Both the position numbers and the translations under genes were made by a program. Shown here in pieces: positions 1-5,004 of a stretch of DNA of 5,004 nucleotides; within the stretch, counting starts at the first letter, position 1, and every line of letters begins with the position of its first letter. Location of the stretch: the NCBI GenBank assembly GCA_001805465.1, contig MHGH01000015.1, positions 134,548-139,551 on the forward strand, given 5' to 3'. The notes beneath the pieces are model-generated. The model worked only from the letters and a program-made list of their open reading frames with translations, searched no databases and was not told the origin of the DNA. The DNA is from Omnitrophica WOR_2 bacterium RBG_13_41_10. GTDB lineage: Bacteria > Omnitrophota > Gorgyraeia > Gygaellales > Profunditerraquicolaceae.

Positions 1-250
1 CGGAGATAAGGAATTCGCAATTGTTTTGCCGGAGAAGACTAAACGCCAGGCCAAGGAGATTACTGAGGAGATCAGAAAAAAAATAGAGTTCGCCTTTAAG
101 GAAGAGGCCGATGTCAATAAGAGGTTGACTGTAAGTGCCGCAGTGAGCGAAAACCCTCTTGATGGAATAGAATCAGAGGAGCTAATAGATAGAGCCAAAG
201 ATTTAATAGATCAGGTAAAGCAACAGGGTGGCAATAAAGCCTTAAGTTAA
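1..250 (+). CDS. GGDEF-like domain protein, C-terminal fragment (degenerate signature)
   Basis: The gene is cut by the left edge. The reading frame is open from base 2 and ends at TAA 248-250, leaving 82 visible residues. They begin G-D-K-E-F-A-I-V-L-P-E, which matches the signature hairpin of diguanylate cyclases (usually G-G-D/E-E-F-A-I-x-L-P). An amphipathic helix follows (about residues 15-30), then a 'LTVSAAV' strand where the family usually has 'VSIG', and a C-terminal helix ending 'VKQQGGNKAL', which resembles the family's 'AKxxGRN'. GGDEF proteins make c-di-GMP from two GTP in the cytoplasm. Here Lys stands at or next to the catalytic acidic position, and the 'ALYxAK' helix is altered, so activity is doubtful. 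The domain may bind GTP or act structurally. A TTG at base 26 lies inside the domain and is not the start. The N-terminal part is unseen, so any receiver or other input domain is unknown. The next gene starts 5 bases downstream. Confidence 0.8.
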   Translation, partial: GDKEFAIVLPEKTKRQAKEITEEIRKKIEFAFKEEADVNKRLTVSAAVSENPLDGIESEELIDRAKDLIDQVKQQGGNKALS

Positions 251-255
251 AACAT

Positions 256-705
256 ATGACTATCAGAAGAATACTTAAAAGCCAGTTAGGTGAATTGTTG
301 ATTGAGCAGGGTTTAGTTGACCAATCGCAGTTAGATAACGCCTTAAAGATTCAGAAAGAAAAAGGCGGCTTAATCGGGGAGATATTGGTAGAACTAGGTT
401 ATGCCAAAGAAGAAGATATCGCCCAGGCCTTGACCGCGCAATACGGGTTTCCCTATTTGCCTTTGAGCAACTACGAAATTAATCCCGATATTATTAGCAT
501 CGTTCCTGCAAGAGTAGCGCGGCAGTATATGTTTGTGCCTATAGATAAAATCGGAAACAATCTCACTATCGTTATGTCTAATCCTTTAAATGTCCAGGCT
601 ATTGAAGATGTGGAGTTATTGTCTGGGTGTAATGTTCAAACATTTGTCTCTACCTCTTCCGATATCAAGCGTGTAATAGAAAAATATTATAAAGATAAAG
701 ATTAA
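256..705 (+). CDS. Stand-alone MshEN-domain protein, putative c-di-GMP receptor
   Basis: This 149-residue protein is a single MshEN domain (the N-terminal domain of MshE/PilB/GspE ATPases) with no ATPase part. In known MshEN domains two tandem 24-residue motifs, R-L-G-x2-[LVI]2-x2-G-[LVI]2-x4-L-x3-L-x2-Q, each bind half of c-di-GMP. Here motif 1 spans residues 10-33 with L11, G12, L15, I16, G19, L20, V21, L26, L30 and Q33 all matching. Motif 2 spans 39-62 with G41, L44, V45, G48, L59 and Q62. Only the leading Arg is replaced (Q10 and L39). The C-terminal subdomain follows (about residues 70-145, including 'IVPARVARQY' and 'IVMSNPLN'). It ends where the ATPase linker would begin in the two downstream paralogues, so it looks like a complete domain rather than a decayed gene. 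No signal peptide or membrane segment is visible. An in-frame TAA at 235-237 with no start codon after it makes ATG 256 the first possible start. No clear Shine-Dalgarno is present, so coupling to the upstream gene is likely. A role as regulator or partner of the adjacent ATPases is inferred. Confidence 0.85.
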   Translation: MTIRRILKSQLGELLIEQGLVDQSQLDNALKIQKEKGGLIGEILVELGYAKEEDIAQALTAQYGFPYLPLSNYEINPDIISIVPARVARQYMFVPIDKIGNNLTIVMSNPLNVQAIEDVELLSGCNVQTFVSTSSDIKRVIEKYYKDKD

Positions 706-711
706 GACTTT

Positions 712-715
712 AGGA
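712..715 (+). promoter_or_regulatory. Ribosome binding site (AGGA) for the first ATPase gene
   Basis: AGGA lies 6 bases before ATG 722, within the 16-base gap after the MshEN gene. It is the only clear Shine-Dalgarno at any of the four gene junctions, and it supports ATG 722 as the start. The ATG at 715 that overlaps it is in another frame. Confidence 0.65.
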
Positions 716-721
716 TGAACA

Positions 722-2437
722 ATGGCTTCCCTAAAAGATCATCTCACCGAAGTACTAATTAATAAAAAACTTATTACTCAGGAACAGCTGAATACCGCTC
801 TTAAGCTTCAGGAAGCTAAAGGCGGGAGGTTGAGCGATATTTTGGTTGAGTTAAATTTTGTTAAAGAATCAGAACTGGCTACGGCACTCAGCGAAGGCCT
901 GGGGTTTCCCCTCATTGATTTAAAACGCTTTAAAATAGACCCGGAAGTCACCAAGATTATTCCCGTCGATATCGCTTTTCATTATCAGATCATCCCTGTT
1001 TCTAAAATGGGGGACACCGTTACCCTTGCCATGGCAGACCCTTTGAATATATTTGCCATTGACCACGTCGAGTCCCTTACGGGTTATAAAATAAATCCCA
1101 TAATTTCTACCAGCCAGGATATTTTGCAGACCGTGGAACTTTCCTATCCGGATATTACCGGAGGCGTCATTGATAATATCGTGAAAGAAATGTCTGCTTC
1201 TTCCATAGAGCTGGTTAAGGAGGAACGGGAGATTTTACCCGCAGATCAGGAGTTAGACAGTATCAGTAGACAGGCCCCGGTAATCAATGTTACCAATATG
1301 CTTTTAGAGGAAGGGGTAAAGAAAAAGGCCTCGGATATTCTGATTGAGCCGTTAGAAAGAAAATTAAGGATACGTTTTCGCATTGATGGAATATTATATG
1401 AACAACAGGCTCCCCCTAAAAATATGCATGCCCCGATTGTTTCCAGGATTAAGGTTATATCAAACCTAAATATTGCAGAACACAGGGTGCCGCAGGATGG
1501 CAGATTTAAGGCAAGGCTATTAGGAAGAAGCATAGACTTTCGTGTCTCAATTCTTCCTTCTGCCACCGGAGAAAAAGCAGCCATCCGTATATTAGATAAA
1601 TCTACTGCTACCTTGGATATAGAAAAATTAGGTTTTACCCCAGAGGCCATCAGTAAATTGAAAAAAATGGCTAAGCTTCCCCATGGTATGTTATTGGTTT
1701 GCGGCCCGACAGGCTCAGGGAAAACTACTACCTTGTATTCAATATTAAAATTTACCGATAGCCCGGAAAAAAATTTAGTTACCGTAGAGGACCCCGTAGA
1801 ATACCAATTGGAAGGCATAAACCAGGTAACAGCAAGGCCAGAGATTGGCTTAACCTTTGCCGGCGCCTTGCGTTCGATATTGAGGCAGGACCCCAACATC
1901 ATTATGATTGGCGAAATTCGCGATTTTGAAACCGTGGATATAGCTATTAAAAGCGCCTTAACAGGCCACTTAGTGCTTTCTAGTTTGCATACTACTACGG
2001 CAAGCGGCGCGATTGTGCGCCTGATTAATATGGGTATTGAGCCATACCTGATTAATTCTTCCTTGGCCTGCGTAGTGTCCCAGAGATTGGTACGAAAAAT
2101 TTGCCCATATTGCAAAGAATCTTATATTGTGAAAAAAGAGCTGATAGATAGTTTAAAAATACATACAGATTCAAATAAAAAGCCCGAATTCTTCCGCGGA
2201 AAAGGCTGCACTCAATGTTTTAATAGCGGTTATTCCGGTAGGCTGGGAATAGCCGAGATTTTAATTTTGAGTTCTTCTTTAAGGGAATTAATTTTGGATC
2301 GTCCTCAGGAGCATTTTATTAAACAGCAGGCGTGCAAGGAAGGCATGAAGACGCTAAGACAAGAAGGTATTGACGCAGTTTTAAAAGGATTGACTTCCCT
2401 AGAGGAAGTCTTGCGTGTCACTGCCTCTGATGATTAA
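722..2437 (+). CDS. GspE/PilB-family type IV pilus / type II secretion assembly ATPase (divergent copy)
   Basis: This 571-residue protein has the length and layout of PilB. A MshEN domain (about 1-145) is followed by a charged linker (about 146-185) and the secretion-ATPase core (about 186-565). Core motifs are Walker A GPTGSGKT at 328-335, the Asp box around E356-D357, Walker B IMIGEIRD at 394-401 with E398, and a zinc-binding tetracysteine C461/C464/C496/C499. The N2 segment carries the conserved 'PQDGR' and 'DFRVS' arginines. Such hexameric ATPases power pilin or pseudopilin assembly at the cytoplasmic side of the inner membrane. Two usually conserved motifs are changed: ASDIHIEP reads ASDILIEP (L207), and the His box HTNDA reads HTTTA (423-427). 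Both MshEN half-motifs are degraded: G to T9 and K16 in the first, and G to S38 and N45 plus Q to G59 in the second. The catalytic residues are intact, so it is probably active. PilB, MshE and GspE cannot be told apart without the rest of the machinery. Confidence 0.93.
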   Translation: MASLKDHLTEVLINKKLITQEQLNTALKLQEAKGGRLSDILVELNFVKESELATALSEGLGFPLIDLKRFKIDPEVTKIIPVDIAFHYQIIPVSKMGDTVTLAMADPLNIFAIDHVESLTGYKINPIISTSQDILQTVELSYPDITGGVIDNIVKEMSASSIELVKEEREILPADQELDSISRQAPVINVTNMLLEEGVKKKASDILIEPLERKLRIRFRIDGILYEQQAPPKNMHAPIVSRIKVISNLNIAEHRVPQDGRFKARLLGRSIDFRVSILPSATGEKAAIRILDKSTATLDIEKLGFTPEAISKLKKMAKLPHGMLLVCGPTGSGKTTTLYSILKFTDSPEKNLVTVEDPVEYQLEGINQVTARPEIGLTFAGALRSILRQDPNIIMIGEIRDFETVDIAIKSALTGHLVLSSLHTTTASGAIVRLINMGIEPYLINSSLACVVSQRLVRKICPYCKESYIVKKELIDSLKIHTDSNKKPEFFRGKGCTQCFNSGYSGRLGIAEILILSSSLRELILDRPQEHFIKQQACKEGMKTLRQEGIDAVLKGLTSLEEVLRVTASDD

Positions 2438-2439
2438 AA

Positions 2440-4161
2440 ATGCAGACTTTAAAAGAAAATATAATTGAAATATTAGTTAAGAGCAAGCGCATAGCTAAAG
2501 AGCAGCTAGACAGGGCAATTCAGACACAGAAAGAAAAACAGGTTCCTTTAAGAAGGGTGCTTGTTGAGCAGGGGGTTATTTCGGAGGACGATTTATTGTC
2601 TTTATTTTCAGAACAGCTTTACATACCCACCTTGCACCTTAGCAAATATAAATTTGATCAGGAGATTACCGAGCTAATCCCGGAGCGCATGGCTAAACAA
2701 TATAATGTCATTCCCCTCTCGCGCATGGGTAATACCCTCACCGTAGCTATGGCCGATCCCTTGAATATCTTTGCCTTGGATGATTTAAAGGCGCTGACCG
2801 GTTGTAATATTGATACGGTTTTAAGCCCGGAAAGCGAAATATCCCGAAGCATCGAAACCCAGTATCATGTAGAGTCCAAAGACATGAGACAGATTTTAGA
2901 GGAGGCTTCCTTTGTCCCATCGCCAGAATCAGGCAAGACAGACGTAGAATTCATTAAGCAGGAAGAAATAGAGTTATCTAGCGCAATCAAGGAAAGCGAA
3001 AAGCCGCCTATAGTCAAATTGGTTGATTTAATACTTACCCAGGCATTAAAGAAACGTGCTTCGGATATCCATATCGAGCCGGAACAGGATTGCCTGCGCA
3101 TTCGATACCGTATAGACGGGGCATTACACGATGTATTTAAACTCCCTAAAATTAATCAGAATGCGGTTATCGCCAGAGTTAAAATAATCTCTAGCCTCGA
3201 CATCACGGAAAACCGTATTCCTCAGGATGGCCGGTTTAAAGTAAAATTCGAAAACCGGGAAGTGGATTTTCGCGTGTCTGGCTTGCCGACGACGTTCGGC
3301 CAAAAGTTTGTTTTACGTTTGCTTGACAAGACCAATTTGTCTATAGGTTTAGATAAATTAGGGTTCTCTGAAAGGCCGATAGATATTTTTAAAGAAGCAA
3401 TAGCCAAGCCTTTCGGAATGATTCTAGTAACCGGACCGACTGGATCAGGTAAGTCTACAACACTGTATTCGATATTAAACCAGCTGAATACTCCGGTAAG
3501 AAATATTGTTACTATTGAAGACCCCGTTGAATACCAAATTGAGGGGATTACGCAACTTCCTGTGAAACCGGATATTGGGTTGGACTTCGCTTCGGGCCTA
3601 CGCGCGATATTAAGGCAAAGCCCGGATGTGATTATGATCGGTGAAATTAGGGACGCCGAAACTGCCGATATCGCTATTAAGGCTTCATTAACCGGGCAGC
3701 TGGTATTATCTACTTTGCACACCAATGATGCCATCTCCAGTATTACCCGCCTTATTGATATGGGTGTTGAGCCGTTTTTGGTTTCCTCTAGCCTTATTAT
3801 GCTTTGCGCGCAAAGGCTCTGCCGTAAACTTTGCCTTAAATGCCGGACCGCCGTGGATATGCCCAAAGATTTTTTAGAAAAAGTCGGCTTTAGGGATAAA
3901 GAAAAGGTAGTCTTTTATGCAGCCAAGGGCTGTAAGTATTGTAATAATACCGGATTTTATGGTAGAATAGCGACTCTGGAAACAATTATGATTGATGATA
4001 ATATACGTGAGATGATTATAAAAAAGGAATCAGTAGATAAAATAAAACAATATGCCGTAGAAAAGTGCGGAATGGTGACTTTAAGGGATGATGCCTTCCT
4101 GAAGGTAAAAGAGGGCCTGATTCCTTTAGAAGAGGCGCTGAGGGTCACTACCGAAGAATAA
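2440..4161 (+). CDS. pilB: PilB-like type IV pilus assembly ATPase (canonical copy, tandem paralogue)
   Basis: This 573-residue protein is a tandem paralogue of the preceding ATPase, colinear over its whole length. A MshEN domain (about 1-147) and an acidic linker (about 148-188) precede the ATPase core (about 189-570). It shows ASDIHIEP at 207-214, Walker A GPTGSGKS at 332-339, the Asp box around E360-D361, Walker B IMIGEIRD at 398-405 with E402, the His box HTNDA at 427-431, and a tetracysteine zinc site C465/C468/C498/C501. All match the family consensus, so it should be a working hexameric motor for pilus or pseudopilus assembly. Its MshEN domain is degraded: motif 1 has N7, I9 and K16 for R, G and G, and motif 2 has P36 and R38 for R and G but keeps G45 and Q59. 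The start lies 2 bases after the previous stop with no Shine-Dalgarno, and an in-frame TGA at 2431-2433 rules out an upstream start. Translational coupling is likely. The symbol rests on family resemblance and length; GspE or MshE remain possible. Confidence 0.94.
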   Translation: MQTLKENIIEILVKSKRIAKEQLDRAIQTQKEKQVPLRRVLVEQGVISEDDLLSLFSEQLYIPTLHLSKYKFDQEITELIPERMAKQYNVIPLSRMGNTLTVAMADPLNIFALDDLKALTGCNIDTVLSPESEISRSIETQYHVESKDMRQILEEASFVPSPESGKTDVEFIKQEEIELSSAIKESEKPPIVKLVDLILTQALKKRASDIHIEPEQDCLRIRYRIDGALHDVFKLPKINQNAVIARVKIISSLDITENRIPQDGRFKVKFENREVDFRVSGLPTTFGQKFVLRLLDKTNLSIGLDKLGFSERPIDIFKEAIAKPFGMILVTGPTGSGKSTTLYSILNQLNTPVRNIVTIEDPVEYQIEGITQLPVKPDIGLDFASGLRAILRQSPDVIMIGEIRDAETADIAIKASLTGQLVLSTLHTNDAISSITRLIDMGVEPFLVSSSLIMLCAQRLCRKLCLKCRTAVDMPKDFLEKVGFRDKEKVVFYAAKGCKYCNNTGFYGRIATLETIMIDDNIREMIIKKESVDKIKQYAVEKCGMVTLRDDAFLKVKEGLIPLEEALRVTTEE

Positions 4162-4166
4162 AAGCT

Positions 4167-5004
4167 ATGAGCGAAGGTCAAAAAGTGCTATTAATTTGCG
4201 ATGATCAGGTGCTGGCTAAGGGCCTGGAGGATAAATTAACCTTAGACGCCGGATACTCTGTATGGATAGAAAACAACGGCAAAAACGGCTTGGATATTTT
4301 TGAAAAACAAAATTTTGATATAGTTATAGTTCAATTCGGTATGGTGGACTTAGAGGCAGGCTCTTTAATAAAAGGGTTAAAGAAAAAAGACCCCAATGTC
4401 ATTATCATTCTTCTGATAAAAGAAAATGTTCTTGAGGCGCTCAGAGAAATCGGCGGCCTCGGGGTCTATAATTTTATAAACTTGCCGATTAATTCAGATA
4501 GGCTGTTTTTCTTAGTGAGAAGCGGCATAGAATTAAGGACCTTAATGGTTGCCCATCAAAAGCTGGCCCAAAGTTTGCAGGAACACAATGTCGACTTACA
4601 AAAACAAAATAATCTTTTGGCCAGGAGAATAGAAGAATCTACCAGGAATTTAACCCGGCTTTACGAAGATTTACGTTCTACCTATCTACGTACCATTAAG
4701 GCCTTGGCTCAGGCTATCGATGCCCGCGATCATTATACTCACAGCCATTCCGAAAATGTGGTAAAATATGCTGTAGCTATTGCTAGTGAGATGGGCCTAT
4801 CTTTTAACGATAAGGAAGCAATTAGGGAGGCCTGTGAGCTGCACGATTTAGGAAAGATCGGTATTCAGGATAATGTTTTAAGCAAACCCACTGCTTTAGA
4901 TAAAGAAGAATGGGATAAGGTAAAACTACATCCGGCAATCGCAGCCCAGATTTTGCAACCGCTGACATTTCTCGGAGGCGTGACCGAGCTGGTCCGGCAG
5001 CATC
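4167..5004 (+). CDS. Pseudo-receiver / HD-GYP c-di-GMP phosphodiesterase, 3'-truncated by window edge
   Basis: The frame is open from ATG 4167 to the right edge, giving 279 complete codons. Residues 5-119 form a receiver-like (REC) fold: 'VLLICDDQ' carries the acidic pair D12-D13, and 'DIVIVQFGMVD' is the phosphorylation strand. The phospho-accepting Asp is replaced by Q56, the strand-4 region (78-90) has no Ser/Thr, and the Lys before the conserved Pro is L106, so phosphorylation is unlikely. Residues about 121-175 are a heptad-like charged helix, probably a coiled-coil dimer linker. The HD-GYP domain starts near 178, with H194, the HDLGKIGI motif (H226, D227, K230), H255 in 'KLHP', and H279 at the edge. 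These are metal or catalytic positions of c-di-GMP phosphodiesterases, which linearise c-di-GMP to pGpG or GMP. The GYP motif itself lies beyond the window. Y190 sits where three-metal members have Glu, hinting at a two-metal site. The start is 5 bases after the ATPase stop with no strong Shine-Dalgarno. Confidence 0.88.
   Translation, partial: MSEGQKVLLICDDQVLAKGLEDKLTLDAGYSVWIENNGKNGLDIFEKQNFDIVIVQFGMVDLEAGSLIKGLKKKDPNVIIILLIKENVLEALREIGGLGVYNFINLPINSDRLFFLVRSGIELRTLMVAHQKLAQSLQEHNVDLQKQNNLLARRIEESTRNLTRLYEDLRSTYLRTIKALAQAIDARDHYTHSHSENVVKYAVAIASEMGLSFNDKEAIREACELHDLGKIGIQDNVLSKPTALDKEEWDKVKLHPAIAAQILQPLTFLGGVTELVRQH

Noticed and set aside
26..250. A separate small gene of 74 codons starting at TTG 26
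   Set aside because: The same frame is open to the window edge, and the residues before the TTG (G-D-K-E-F-A-I-V) are part of the GGDEF-like domain, so this is the tail of a larger gene.
256..705. The solo MshEN gene as a truncated or frameshifted ATPase pseudogene
   Set aside because: The stop falls at the natural domain end, the next gene starts 16 bases later with its own MshEN domain and ribosome site, and no ATPase remnant lies between. The binding motif is better kept than in the full-length copies.
1246..2115. Long open frame of 289 codons on the minus strand
   Set aside because: It lies wholly antisense to the core of the first ATPase, whose protein has clear family motifs. Its translation resembles that of the minus-strand frame at 3222-3866, as expected for shadows of two paralogous genes. 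No known domain is visible.
2658..3101. Two short minus-strand open frames (2658-2852 and 2865-3101), with another at 3957-4181
   Set aside because: They are antisense to well-supported coding sequence, have no recognisable domains and no ribosome site, and need no separate explanation.
3222..3866. Open frame of 214 codons on the minus strand
   Set aside because: It is antisense to the core of the second ATPase and is a shadow frame produced by conserved coding sequence on the plus strand.
4159..4167. Possible terminator or promoter between the second ATPase and the HD-GYP gene
   Set aside because: The gap is only 5 bases and has no inverted repeat or T-run. The genes look co-transcribed.

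Overview
The window is one uninterrupted, plus-strand gene cluster, probably a single operon. It holds five genes whose junctions are only 2 to 16 bases long, and both ends run off the window. All five belong to cyclic-di-GMP signalling or type IV pilus / type II secretion assembly. The moderate-to-low G+C, the tight packing, and the mix of GspE/PilB-family ATPases with GGDEF and HD-GYP proteins suggest a Gram-negative-type environmental bacterium. An uncultured lineage such as Omnitrophota, or another group rich in these ATPases, would fit. That placement is an impression only, because no marker gene is present.

Layout. (1) Bases 1-250 hold the C-terminal half of a GGDEF-like domain with a non-canonical signature (G-D-K-E-F). 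(2) Bases 256-705 encode a 149-residue protein that is a MshEN domain and nothing else. (3) Bases 722-2437 encode a PilB/GspE-type ATPase with an N-terminal MshEN domain and altered residues in two usually invariant motifs. (4) Bases 2440-4161 encode a second, tandem paralogue of this ATPase with canonical motifs. (5) Bases 4167-5004 hold the N-terminal part of a receiver-like / coiled-coil / HD-GYP protein. Its receiver has lost the phospho-accepting Asp, and its HD-GYP half keeps the visible metal-binding residues.

How they may work together. The ATPases would power assembly of a pilus or pseudopilus from the cytoplasmic face. MshEN domains are known c-di-GMP receptors. The HD-GYP protein would be expected to degrade c-di-GMP, and the GGDEF-like protein is a relative of the synthases. 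The most interesting pattern is how key residues are distributed. The free-standing MshEN protein keeps the glycines and glutamines of both c-di-GMP half-motifs, while the MshEN domains fused to the ATPases have lost most of the glycines. Together with a degenerate GGDEF signature and a pseudo-receiver, this suggests a rewired regulatory module in which ligand sensing may have moved from the motor to a small partner protein. That is a hypothesis from residue patterns, not something shown.

No RNA genes, mobile elements, CRISPR arrays, terminators or convincing promoters were seen, and no gene-free stretch exceeds 20 bases.
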